Shown here piece by piece: positions 10,621 through 21,587 of a stretch of DNA of 64,000 nt. The translations under genes and the position numbers were made by a program. Each line of letters opens with the position of its first letter. Within the stretch, counting starts at the first letter, position 1. The DNA is taken from positions 372,001-436,000 of the forward strand of contig JARWMV010000009.1 of NCBI GenBank assembly GCA_030998015.1, given 5' to 3'. The notes below the pieces were generated by a model. That model worked only from the letters and a program-made list of their open reading frames with translations. It was not told where the DNA came from and ran no database searches. The stretch comes from Ceratorhiza oryzae-sativae (Eukaryota > Basidiomycota > Agaricomycetes > Cantharellales > Ceratobasidiaceae).

Positions 10621-11510
10621 CTAGCGAGGCGTTCAAGGACTACAAGCCTGTGGGATCAAAGTTTCTTTCCATCTATGGGATCGGGGCACCCCACAGCCTG
10701 AAGTCCGAGACCGGAACCGGTAAGTATCATTTTGTTTCCCCGATGATGCGATTACCATAGCTGTGAATCCTACTAGCGGTGTCCAAAATCGTGCTGTTGT
10801 TGTATTTTATTTAAATACTACAGGTCTTACACTGCGGGCCACTATATCGGATGTTTAAACAGAATATTTATTGATCTACCTAACCATACGATCCATCGCG
10901 GATTCGTTTATTTTGAGCGAATGACTCGCCTTATTTGAATACCGCAATGGGTAGTGGTGGGCTCACCAAGAGGGATGAGGAGTGGACGTAGCCCACGTTT
11001 AAGCGGATTAGCAACGACATACCTTTGTTCTATCTGTAAGTAATCAATTATTATTGGGAATAGCGAGGCGATACGGGCTCTATATAGGTTTGTCGCTTAA
11101 CCATAATGCAATATGATAAGGCTCGGACGTTGATAACTCCATCCTCAACTCTCTAAGCGCTCGGGTACGCAGTCTGCAAGCCGACATGAATGATTCATGG
11201 AACTCTCATCCTTTATTGAGATAGGCTCTCAGTGTGAACACACCATGTAGTAGTTCACTGTTTGCACCTACTCACTTGCAAATTGGTTTCCACCAACATC
11301 GCCTGAATGCGCTCCGAGATAGCACATAGTGCCTTAGGGCACATAAATAACATCCCCCTGAGCTACTTGAGTCTTCTTTTCTTCACTACTGCTCGACTAT
11401 TATACAAACGCATACCCCAATACTTCTCGTTCCTCATTCAAAAGACCCTCGGCAACCCTTCTTCGCCCCACCCCCCTCCCCGTGAACCACTCATCTCTGT
11501 TATTGGGAGC
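10621..11510. other. Intergenic region upstream of first STE3 receptor
   Basis: No gene supported. I looked for a short frame ending in a CaaX box, as expected for a lipopeptide pheromone precursor, and saw none. The pyrimidine-rich tract at 11360-11490 is probably the receptor's promoter and 5' UTR. Confidence 0.4.
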
Positions 11511-12829
11511 ATGCATGATTCAACTTTTCCGACCTTTTGCGGGCTTGGCGCCGCACTCTGCTTGCTGCCTTTACCGTGGCATTGGCAAGCACGTAATACC
11601 AGCGTGTTGATCTATGTTGGATGGACATTTTCAGGCTGCGTGGTATACCTGATCAACGCCGCCATATGGGCAGGAAACACAGATGACCACTCACCATTGT
11701 GGTGTGATATCTGTGAGCAAAGCCTGAGCGTGAAACAAAGATCATTCAGCTAACTTGATGCATAGCATCGAGATTTGTCCTATGCCTGAGCGTCGGGCTA
11801 CCAGTGTCTTCGTTGTGTATTCAGCGTCGCTTATACAGAATCGCAACGGTTCAAAAGACTTCCTTCCTGAAAGACACGGTATGTGCCATGAATATCCACG
11901 ATTGAACTCATGCAAAACGTGCTTTGTAGAGGAAAGCAGACTCCATAATCGACGTGTTGCTCGGAATCGGTCCTCCTCTCCTTGTCTTACCTTTCTGTAA
12001 GTGCATGGGTTTGTTAGGTTCATCCCATTCTGAGCTCCGTCCATAGACACCATGGTACAAGGATTTAGATACTCGATCATCGAGGATGTTGGGTGCTGGA
12101 CGGGTAAACATCTGTAAATATCTTATTTTAGAGTATTCTCATCTATCCCTTTAGGAGAATACGAGGCAACGTGGGCGATGTTGATCTTGACAATAATGCC
12201 GGTGATGGCTAGCTCTGGATCAGCCATATATGCTGGTACGCCCCACTCATAAACTCGGCCCTACGACTTATGTATAAATATTTTAGTCCTTACCATTTGT
12301 ACATTTTTCAAGACCCGTCGCCAATTCTCTAGGATCCTCTCAGAGTCGGAAGCCAACCTCAATATGCCTCGGTTTTTCCGCCTCATGGCGCTTGCGGGCA
12401 TGAATATGGTGCTCTCCCTACCACTTACCTTGTTTTTCCTCATTTTCAATACTCGTCACATTGAGTCAATCCCATGGGTATCTTGGGATTTCACACATGC
12501 ACATATCAACGAGGTCATGCAGATTTCCCAAGCACAAATTCGTGCTCGTCCTGGCATGAAAGTGGCATACGAGCTCGGTCGATGGTCTGTTCCTGGGTGT
12601 GCTTTCATGTTTTTCATGTTTTTCGGGCTCTCTGCCGAGGCAGTACATTACTACAAGGCGATGCTTTCCCGTATTGGTGCTTTTTGTAGTTTTGTGACTC
12701 GGCCGATCGAGAGAAGCAAAGCGACAGTGAAAAAGTAAGACAATTGTAAAGTCATTTCTTGATCATTTGTTTATTTGATCCTCGTTTTTTTTTAGCTCAT
12801 CCGCAGTCCAAACAGTCGATAGTGCATGA
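11511..12829 (+). CDS. STE3-type pheromone receptor (GPCR)
   Basis: Seven-helix receptor for farnesylated peptide pheromones, acting at the plasma membrane upstream of the mating MAPK cascade. Exon 1 (11511-11712) gives MHDSTFPTFCGLGAALCLLP and the WCDI motif. Later exons give SRFVLCLSVGLPVSSLCIQR, YTMVQGFRYSIIEDVGCW, then RFFRLMALAGMNMVLSLPLT and FFMFFGLSAEAVHYYK, the STE3 signatures in order. Six introns are inferred. A final intron (donor at 12735) can add a short tail ending at 12829; unspliced, it stops at 12736-12738. Exon 1 is exactly as long as in the second receptor (202 nt). No pheromone gene was found alongside, so it could be a non-mating-type STE3 paralogue. Confidence 0.92.
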
Positions 12830-13905
12830 GATGTCATGAGTGGAGCTCGGCCAAATAGTATTTGACATGGCCACCCTTGACCGATTATGGTTGTTTGTTC
12901 ACCAGTGTATCGAGTTGCGCATCCTATATTGATGAATCCCCAATGGTTTTGATCTTTTTTCTACAATAAAACCTAGAACTTAAATGAACTTACTCAACTG
13001 GCTGCCTCCAAGCGTTTGGTTCGTCAAGTGACTTGAACCCCCCAGCCGCACAAGTCATTTGCGCTTCTCTTTATCTTACATTGTTATCCGCACTGCCTGG
13101 ACGTTTGCCGTGGTGTTCATATGAAGTTAGTCTGTGGCTATGGGCTCCTTCGTCGGGTCCTAATCTAATTATATACCACTCAAAGCAACCAAGTACTTTC
13201 AATGATGTAAGCCGACTCGGATAAACCAAGTCCATTTATGCAGAGACATGACCTGATTCGCTCGAAATTTTGGACAGTTGACAAGTTAGCCAGAAACATC
13301 TCACCAACCTCTAGGTGTAATTGGCCGAGCACCTACAGCGTATGCAGAGTATTTTGATAATTTGGTTCGGTTGTTTGATTCGTCTCAGACAGTCGAGCGC
13401 CAAGTGATTTCCAGTTCAATGGTTACCGAATATTTGCTAAGGACTGGTCCACGAAAAACACAAAAGCTAACTACTTGGCGATCACTTAGGTGCTCCCGTT
13501 ATACGATGGCTTAAACTCGTCCCATGGTTCGGCGGCGAGATGCTTGCTCCGGCATATGAGAAACAATGAGTCAAGGTGTACGTCAGGCCAACGGCATTCG
13601 AAGGATCTTGGCCAAGTGCTCCAGGGTTCGTATTGGATCAGCCCAGAGCCCAAGGCTCGAAAACTTTGTGGTTGTCAGGCAACGACCGTGCCGAAGGTCT
13701 GTCCCACAATTTGCAATTGTGCCTGCTCAATGGATGGTGGCGGTGCTCGGCATAATAACGGTGGAGGGTAATTTATTACAAAGGATCCGGAGGGATATAA
13801 GCTTGCCGGAGTCGAGCTGGAGCGATAGTCTTTTCTTCTCTCCCCCCACGATCCTTTTCGTCTGCTTGGCCAGACCCACATTCGCTTCTGCTATACTTAT
13901 TCAAT
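12830..13905. other. Intergenic region; promoter of first LPMO
   Basis: No gene supported. Near the right end a TATA-like GATATAAG lies at 13794-13801. It is followed by a CT-rich block and CAGACCCACATTC, and this arrangement recurs upstream of the second LPMO. Confidence 0.45.
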
Positions 13906-15017
13906 ATGTTGTTCAACACGGTCCTTGCCCTCGCTGCGGTGGCCAGCGTGTCTGCTCATGGATTCGTCAGCAGTGCGTAGACGTGTCGAGTGCATCTTTT
14001 CGCCAGCTTGCTGATATACTTTTTTGACCTAAAGGCGTCAAAATTGGCGACAAGACGTTCAGCGGACCATTCCCTTTCTCTAACAAGAACGCAGCCAGTC
14101 CGATCCGGAAGATCACCACTACATTCCCTATCACCAGTGCAACAGATCCAGAAATGAACTGCGGCAAGGGCGCCACCAAAGCGGCTCTTGTAGCTACTGC
14201 TAACCCCGGAGACAAGGTTACACTCAGTTGGAAGAGTGGCCAGAACAAAAACGTACGCCCTCCATTGTGTATGCATCCACGTTTGTCATTTGCTGACTCA
14301 TCCTTTGGCGATCAGTGGGGACACTCAATTGGTCCTATCATGACTTATCTCGCCCAAGTCCCAGCCGGACAGACGGCTGACAAGTTCGACACCAAGAACG
14401 CCAAGTTTTTGAAGATTGACCAGACTGGTCAAACTGGCGGTGCAGGCACGGGATGGGTTCAGGCGAGTATCAGTGAGTACCCCGATGTTTCCCATGGTTT
14501 TCACGTGGTTGACGATCGAATGCAGAGGGTGGCAAGTCCTATACTCTTACTCTCCCGGCGAACCTCCCTGCTGGAGATTATATCATGCGCCATGAGCTAA
14601 TCGCACTCCACTTTGCGCAAAAGAAGGATGGAGCTCAGTTCTATCCGGCTTGCATTCAGCTTCGAGTTGGCGGAGGATCTGCATCTCCCAAGGTGGGCTC
14701 GATGATTACTCGACCCCTAATGCACATTAATGTTATATTCGTAGGCCATTGCAGGTGCACAAACTGTCTCCTTCCCAGGAGGCTACACCCCCAACGATAA
14801 GAGCTTGTTCGTCCCGGATTTATTCAAGAAGACCTTCGCATATACATTCCCGGGGCCTCCTGTATTCAAATCAACTGGGACAGCCGCTGTTGCCGCGTCC
14901 GGCTCGAGCAATGTCGGAAATTCGACGATCACTGAGCCCAAGTCGTGCAAGTCCAAGCGCTCTGCGATCGTTCCGCCCGAGCATCGTCGCATGATCAAGA
15001 CTCGTAGGACCGAGTGA
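13906..15017 (+). CDS. AA9 lytic polysaccharide monooxygenase
   Basis: Secreted copper enzyme that oxidatively cleaves cellulose or other plant polysaccharides. 293 residues in five exons: 13906-13972, 14035-14252, 14316-14472, 14526-14692 and 14745-15017. A 19-residue signal peptide ends SVSA, leaving His as residue 1 of the mature protein (HGFV), half of the histidine brace. The second copper His is in WGHSIGPIMTYLAQVPAG. GDYIMRHELIALH and AQFYPACIQLRV carry the conserved Gln and axial Tyr. No cellulose-binding module is present. The C-terminal tail is basic (SKRSAIVPPEHRRMIKTRR) and shared with the neighbour. Transcription is probably from the TATA box at 13794. Confidence 0.94.
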
Positions 15018-16797
15018 GCAAGAAAGTGTCATTATTTGAGTATTGATGTAATGCGCTGAGCGCGATGAGTTTTGATGTATCGATAGCCTGTCATTTTCTG
15101 TTTGTAGCAGCCATTCTGGGAATGACTATGAGAGCGCCTCGCTTGCGAGGTTTACTGGAATGATTGGTGCCCGAGAGTACAAAGGAAACATGGCTTAAAT
15201 CTCCTCGGCTGACCACCCTATACATACTATATATCCCCTCATATTCTCACCAGGCTAAGGTCCTTATGTACATAGTGCAATTTGCGGGGGTTGAGATCGC
15301 AGATTCAGCATTGTCTTATCAGCACCATTGACTAACCAGGCCGACTGTAATAAATCAGAAAGATAAAGGCTGAATTGCTCGCATTGAAGACACGAGCACG
15401 CCAAAAGACCGGAATGTATTCGGTCTGTACCTGGATGAATGCTTATGATGAGGTTTGGTCGTTTTCTAATCCCAAGAATCGGCGACGTAAGGTTGGGTGT
15501 GAGACGCGTCACGCGTTGGCGTTTTTCAGAGATCCTTAGAAGAGAAAACAGGTCAGCCCGAAGGCGGGAAAGAGTCAAAAGGGAAAGAGAGAACGAGCGC
15601 GAGTGGGCATTGGGTGAGTATATGCGTGACCGTGACCACTGTCAACCACCAGATAGCTTCCCCCCAATTAAGTCTAAACCGCTACCTAAACCGAAATCGT
15701 GTGAATGTAGCGCAAATTGGTAATAGCGTAACCCTGGGCTACTGAGTTTGGGTTGATCGAACTTTTCTGAATTGGCCATGTATACGGAAATATCTGGTGG
15801 GATTTTGGCTAAGATCTAACATGATTACGTTTAGTTGGGAGCATGTAAGCGAGATTTTTTGAGTGTATATTTCACACAACCTGTCACACTTTCGGCTTGG
15901 TTCATGTGTCCGCGACTACCTTTTTTTCATTACAATCGGGTATTGTGATATGGAAGGACATACTAAGCAATCAATACGGAATTTAAGGCCAGGCTTGAAT
16001 CTCTATACTTGCGTGTCCGGTAAAGGCTGGTAAGGCGCGAGTGATGCTCGTTGTTTCTATTGCATCTCCTTGAATTTGGGCTTGCGAGGATGTTGGTCTT
16101 GAGTAGGCACTTGGTGCCTATTCACGCGTTGCTCTTTTGGATGGACATACGGCACAATTGAACGAGATAATGTAGCGTTTCCTTGGTTTCGTTGTGATTA
16201 CTCCATGATCATCCCCAAACATAGACTGTGCTAAAGTGTCTTAGATGACAGCGGCTCATGACTACGGAGAGTGTGACCAAATACAACCAACAACTGAATA
16301 AGAGGCGCTTGTAACACGGCGGGCTGAAGCCCACCCCTTGACCCGGGCAGGAACGAAATTACTTATGCAAGTCTAATACACATTTGTATATATGGCATCC
16401 AATTGATGACCCTTTCGATCAACGCCACGTGCTGATGCCAAGTCGGGTGAAGGAGAGCCTGGACCAGCGTTTGTGCATGGCGTTGTTCGTGTTGAACACG
16501 GCAAACTATGTGTACGGTAATTTGTATAATCTTCCGAGAAGTATAACTAGTCCATTTGATTCGAATGGTCTGCACTTGTTCAAATAGCGATTGGTCAGAG
16601 CGAGTGCTTGGCAACGGTGCCTGGGAAATGGATTGATCGGAGCCCGTCACTGCCACAATCAAGAGTATGAAAGCGGGGCTCATCGACATGGTAGCAACCA
16701 CCAACTTTTCTTCCCTCTCCCCCGATATTCTTTGCCGTCTGCTCAGCCAGGCCCACGTTCTCTACCCGTTCACCTTCTTTGATCATCGTTCTCAAAT
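15018..16797. other. Intergenic region between the two LPMOs
   Basis: No gene supported in about 1.8 kb. The first 150 bases resemble the 3' flank of the second LPMO (GCGCTGAGCGCGATGAG-like and TTCTG-GAATGACTA words). The last 150 bases (CT-rich block, then CAGGCCCACGTTC) resemble the first LPMO's promoter, so the duplicated unit includes flanks. Confidence 0.5.
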
Positions 16798-17879
16798 ATG
16801 TTATTCAACGCCGTTTTCGCCCTTGCCGCTGTCGCGAGCGTCTCTGCTCACGGTTGGGTCAGGAGTGAGTTCGCTGAACTAAGCTAGTCAGTTTAAAGAG
16901 CTAATTTATCTTTATCCGCCTTAGCTATCAAGATTGGCGACAAGACTTACAATGGTCCCTACCCGTTTGACAACAAGCCTGCCTCAAGCCCGGTTCGCCA
17001 GATCACTACCACCTCGCCCATCCTGAGTGCAACGGACGGAAACATGAACTGTGGCATACAATCCAAAAAGGCCGCTCTTGTTGCTTCGGCCAATCCAGGA
17101 GACCAGGTCACCATCAGTTGGAGGAGCACAGCAACCAAAAATGTACGACTCACCTTCACAACAAGTCCTTGATCCTGGCTCACCGTTTGTGTCAGTGGAG
17201 CCACACTCTGGGTCCCATTATGACCTATCTCGCTCAAGTCCCCGCGGGGCAAACTGCGGACAAGTACGACACAAGGAATGCCGACTTTTTCAAGATCGCG
17301 CAAACCGGTCAGACAAATGGTCCTGGATCCGGATGGGTTATGGCCGGGTTCAGTCAGTCCTAATCCGCATCAGCATTTCCACTCGTGGCTGACGTTTTGC
17401 ATAGAGCAGGGCAATAGCTATACGCTTACGCTTCCGAGTGACCTTCCCGCTGGTGATTACATCATGCGTCATGAACTCATCGCCCTGCACTTTGCTTGGA
17501 ACAAGAAGGACGGCGCACAGTTCTACCCTGCTTGTGTCCAGCTCCGTGTTGGCGGTGGATCCAAGTCTCCCAAGGTGTGCACAACGCTACCTCGCGCGGT
17601 GTTGAACTCATTGTATTCCATGTAGCCGTGACAGGCGCCCAAACTGTCAAGTTCCCCGGCGGATATACTCCCAACGACAAGAGCTTGTATGTGCCTAATC
17701 TCTTCAAGAAGGATTTCAAGTATCCGTTCCCCGGCCCTCAGCTCTACAAGTCCAAGTCTGCTCGGGATGAAGTTCCTGTCAATACGACTTGCTCTGACCC
17801 CGAATCGCACGAGTCCAAGCGCTCGATCATTATTCCCGAGGAGCATCGTCGTATGGTCAAGGCACGCAAGTTCGAGTAG
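16798..17879 (+). CDS. AA9 lytic polysaccharide monooxygenase (tandem paralogue, one apparent frameshift)
   Basis: Close relative of the LPMO at 13906-15017. Exons 16798-16864, 16925-17142, 17196-17352, 17405-17574 and about 17625-17879. Signal peptide MLFNAVFALAAVASVSA, then mature HGWV with the copper-binding N-terminal His. The second His is in WSHTLGPIMTYLAQVPAG, with GDYIMRHELIALH and AQFYPACVQLRV following. At the last intron the paralogue's acceptor reads GTAG|GCC. Here it reads GTAG|CC, so the frame into GAQTVKFPGGYTPNDKSLYV is lost by one G at 17625-17626. This is probably a sequence error, because the downstream exon is intact to the stop at 17877-17879. The tail ends with the same basic EEHRRMVKARK motif. 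Confidence 0.88.
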
Positions 17880-18531
17880 AGCTATACTTTTTTTCGCTTT
17901 CGAGTTGTATTGTGGGATGCGCCGAGCGCAACGGGTGTCGATCTACGCCTGATTTCTTGTGTGGTTTTCAGTCGTTATTCTGTGAATGACTAGGCCTTGC
18001 ATGCGGGGCTCGTTTAAACTATCGCCGAGGATAATTGAGCTTGGTCGAAGCAAGCGATGTGACCATGACCTCTAATTTCGTTTGAAATATTGTCCGAGTC
18101 GCGTGAGGTCCCAATGATCGAAGGTTCACCCAGCCGTTTGGGTTGGTCGACGATTCTGTTCTTGAAATGATGGAAGCAGTCCAAACGAGGCGAAATTGAG
18201 CGTGAATTTGGTGTCTGCAGCAAACCACCCGAGGTTCAAAAGACACAAATGTGACAGACACTGGACAAACCGGGGTGTTAAATGTATGCGCAGTAGAGTG
18301 AATAGATATGATATACTGATGAAGTATAAGCGTATGTACATAGGCGTACATATACTATGCAGCGTCCGTAGGGTTATACTACTGTAGATAGGATACGAGG
18401 CTAAGCATCAAGTACGAACCGCTAAGCGGTACATGATCGGGGCGGCGCGTAAGCGCCATCATCACAGCCACGCCGTGGCTAGGTATCAATCTTATCGTGC
18501 GTACAATCAACACGGGGGATCTGGGGAAATT
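17880..18531. other. LPMO 3' flank and hairpin-rich stretch before the LINE
   Basis: No gene supported. Three short inverted repeats lie in a row: ACCGC/GCGGT at 18418-18430, GGCGC/GCGCC at 18444-18457, and AGCCAC/GTGGCT at 18466-18480, each with a 3-4 base loop. Their role is unknown. Confidence 0.45.
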
Positions 18532-19577
18532 ATGCGGCGCGAGCACAACTGCGGCTGACATCAAAATATTCACCGATGGGTCGATGAAAGACGGCGGGGT
18601 GGGAGCGGCAGCGGTGCTGGTTAGAGAAGCAACGGAAGATCGGACACTTAAGGTGTACCTGGGGTCAGACGAAGAGCACGAGGTGTACGAGGCGGAAATA
18701 GTAGGGCTGCAGCTGGGCTTGCGCTTACTTGAAACAGAGAGCTGGCCGATGGAGGATGCGGTGATTTTCATGGACAACCAAAGCGGTGCTGCGCACGCTG
18801 GCGGCGGGGAAGACCAAACAGCTATCGAATATGTTCGCTGACCTAAACGTTATTTTACACAGGGAAACTGAGGGAACGAGTACCGACAAATCCCACGGCG
18901 GCCAAACGAGTATTTCGGGAAACCCTACTCCGGAGGTGGAAACAGGAGGTCGACGACACGAGGAAAGAAAAGCTACAAAACCTGGACCCGAGCTACCCAT
19001 CACTGAGGTTCTTCGAGGCGGCCAAATCCCTCAGCCGACGCGAATACGCAATCTTGGTGCAACTGCGGCTCGAGCACTTCCCAGTTGCTGTTTACCTGGA
19101 ACGTCTCAAGAAAGTCGACTCCCCGATATGTCCAAACTGCGGTACGAGCAAACAGACTGTATTCCACCTACTGATGACTTGCCCAGCGCACAGCGAGGCA
19201 CGGAAGATAAGAACGAGAGAATTGGGAGATGCATCGAGGCCGTTCAGAGCGCTCCTGCAACCGGGGAAAACAACACGACACCTAATCCAATACCTAGAGC
19301 GAGTAGGAGCCATCTAAAGTCAAGTACTGAAGATCTTAATTACGGGATGGGACGCCCTGGGGCACTAAAACGGTCGAAGCGGCCGGACGGCAGGGGGGCG
19401 TAGGCTCGTCTGTCGGGCATTGCTCGGAGCGAAGAGAAGGGGGCTCAGGGGCCGACGATGGGGCGGAGTAGAAAGCACCTTTTTGTACCTAAAACTTTGT
19501 AACTGTCCTACATAGCCTCGGGCAGAGCGGACAGAATAAACTGGACTCCAAAAAAAAAAAAAAAATGCGGCGCGAGC
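18532..19577 (+). mobile_element. 5'-truncated LINE (non-LTR retrotransposon) with poly-A and 13-bp target duplication
   Basis: The direct repeat ATGCGGCGCGAGC at 18532-18544 recurs exactly at 19565-19577, straight after a 16-base poly-A at 19550-19565. That is the footprint of target-primed reverse transcription. The body between (18545-19565) is only the 3' end of a LINE, coding for the RNase H domain and the C-terminal zinc knuckle. The 5' end, including reverse transcriptase, was never copied. The element lies between the second LPMO and the second STE3 gene. Confidence 0.88.
18545..19317 (+). pseudogene. LINE ORF2 fragment: RNase H and zinc knuckle, frameshifted
   Basis: The first frame gives the start of an RNase H fold (DIKIFTDGSMKDGGVGAAAV, with the catalytic Asp of TDGS). 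It then shows the EAEIVGLQLGLRLL helix with its Glu and the FMDNQS strand with its Asp. Just after this, near 18785-18870, the domain is shortened and the frame changes. Another frame continues with RRWKQEVDDTRKEKLQNLDP and HFPVAVYLERLKKV, and then with a CPNCG...H...C zinc knuckle at about 19131-19184. It ends at the stop at 19315-19317. Loss of reverse transcriptase and the frame break make it inactive. Confidence 0.85.
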
Positions 19578-19949
19578 GGGTGCACCACTCAGCAGTCCAT
19601 CAGCACAGCCTGAGCCTTTCGGAACCGGTTTGACCCCCGCATCGCCATGGATGATTTTCATCAGTTAGGCGGGCAACTTTTTGTTCCCAAGTTGTGATTG
19701 GGTTTCCGGTAGAAATGTTTGGGATGCGTGGTACCCCGAACTCGTGTGAATGCTTTCAAGCACCCCAAGACCACGAGCGCTGGCGGGATGAGGGAGAGTT
19801 AACGGCACATCACGGCGCCTTGGAGTACTACGAAACCTCAAGAGCTAACTCCCTGTGAGTAATAGGGCTGTCGCCGAGTCCGGGTTTGGTCTTCAAAGAG
19901 TATCTGGTGTAACCACTGGAACCTCTCGTAGCCTAGATTAGCGTACGGG
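19578..19949. other. Spacer between LINE and solo LTR
   Basis: No gene seen. It ends with ACGGG at 19945-19949, the left target-site duplication of the adjacent solo-LTR-like element. Confidence 0.4.
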
Positions 19950-20244
19950 TCTCACGCAGGGAGGTAATTCGTGGCTAAGATACAAATCGTACTTAGCTCA
20001 ACTACGAAGGTAGAGAACTGGTGTATATACTGTACCTAAGATACAAATCGTACTACAGAGTACAGTGTGAATAGAATACATGAGAAAAGAAAGAAAATAC
20101 GATACCTTAGCTCAACTACGAAGGTAGAGAACTAAGGAAGAAGAAAGGGGGTTCCCGCGAACTCGCGCATGATATCAGGGAGGGGGGATATGAAACAGAA
20201 ACAAATATGCGCATACATACACGCATATGATTGCAAATTCAACA
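19950..20244 (-). mobile_element. Solo-LTR-like element, full-length copy A (295 bp)
   Basis: Runs from TCTCACGCAGGGAGG to AAATTCAACA and is flanked by a perfect 5-bp target duplication, ACGGG (19945-19949 and 20245-20249). By eye it is about 97% identical to 50704-50995. Inside are two 27-nt direct repeats starting TTAGCTCAACTACGAAGG, at 19993-20019 and 20107-20133. Read on the minus strand it starts TGTTGAATTT, as copia-type LTRs often do, but ends GTGAGA rather than CA. No coding sequence is present, so it is a solo LTR or a small non-autonomous element. Confidence 0.88.
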
Positions 20245-20249
20245 ACGGG

Positions 20250-21587
20250 AACATATCCTCCAGTGTTCTTGGCATGTAACTTACATCGGCGCTAGGCAAA
20301 AATATATCAAGCTGGTAAAGAACCATTCGTCCCATTCTACCCCGCCTAACATTCCAGGGGCGCAAGAAGGCGGTTTCAGGTACGCTAAAGATATAAAGCA
20401 GTAGTCAAGGGAGTTGGATGCGCAGTGCACACGCAGAGTGGTGAATCTTTACAGACGATTTCACTGACTTCAATGCTTGGCAATTGCTACCTTCCGATCG
20501 GCTAGCTCTGGCAATCGCATGACTGGTGTAGTACGGCTCGCATACTTGCTGTAACATGCTACGATGTACTAGAACGACTCTTGATGTGTATATAAGGAGC
20601 GCTTTCTGGTTCCGTAGGTAGCACACACACAGTTAATATATTCGCTTTTACTTCTCTTATTCTCATCGCGTTACGTGCATTTACTGCGTGATCTTTGGCA
20701 TCGACTTCCCCATGAGTTTCCCCGTTGAATGTATGCGCAGTGTAACGTAGAGAACGCGATGATATACGATGTAACTACCTAGCGCATATATACACGATAA
20801 AACACACTAAGCGTGAAGTACAAAAGGGGCGATAGCGATAGTCGCAACTACGATATATACAGGAATACCAAGGTCGGCGCGAATATAATAGTAACCGTGT
20901 AATCGAGTCTGATTGTTCGTATAAACAACACTCTCCTTTCTTCAGTAGCCGATATTTTAGTCGATCGGACGTGAACAAACCTCATGTCAGACCAAGGAGC
21001 AGATGCAAGTGTCCCAGCAATGTCACATTGAGCGCTCATGTGTGAAGAACAGGCGCTCATTTCAATTATGTAATGCATGACATCGTGTTAATAACCTCTC
21101 GCCTTTGGGGGTTGGCGTTTTACAGTAATTTATAGGTATTTTACATGTGTAACTTGGCTGGAAGTCGATTACATGAGTTAACTTGCCACCCACTAGCCGA
21201 GATACTTGAGAACATTTCTGCCATGGTTCTTTGTTTAACCGGCACGGGCAGAATGGCCGCGAAACTGGGGAGGGGCGTGCATCAAATTAACTGATGATAG
21301 AATCGGATAGAAGGTCGAAGCGAGATCTTCCCCCTTGGAACGGCCTGGCTCTCATATCCCGAGATCATCTGATGAATCGACCCTGCCTATATCTGACGTA
21401 TATCCCAATCGAAGGCGAGAAACAAAGGTATAGTCTAGGAAACTATGCGTGTGGCTGTATGATTCAGCCCTGTTCGATCAATGGGTTTAAATACTGATTT
21501 CCACGTGCCTATCTATCTAACCATATAGAATTCATTTATAGACCGGCGATTCGGTGCCCATCCGCCCTCGCAGCCCCATCTCTCACA
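20250..21587. other. AT-rich intergenic region upstream of second STE3 receptor
   Basis: No gene or CaaX pheromone precursor recognised. A TATATAAGG box near 20590 followed by a CT-rich block could be a promoter of something I cannot identify, or part of a decayed LTR. The words around 20728 (GAATGTATGCGCAGT) recall 18278-18293. Confidence 0.35.

Noticed and set aside
15439..15723. A 94-codon + strand frame between the LPMOs
   Set aside because: Arg/Glu-rich by composition, no motif and no sensible start context.
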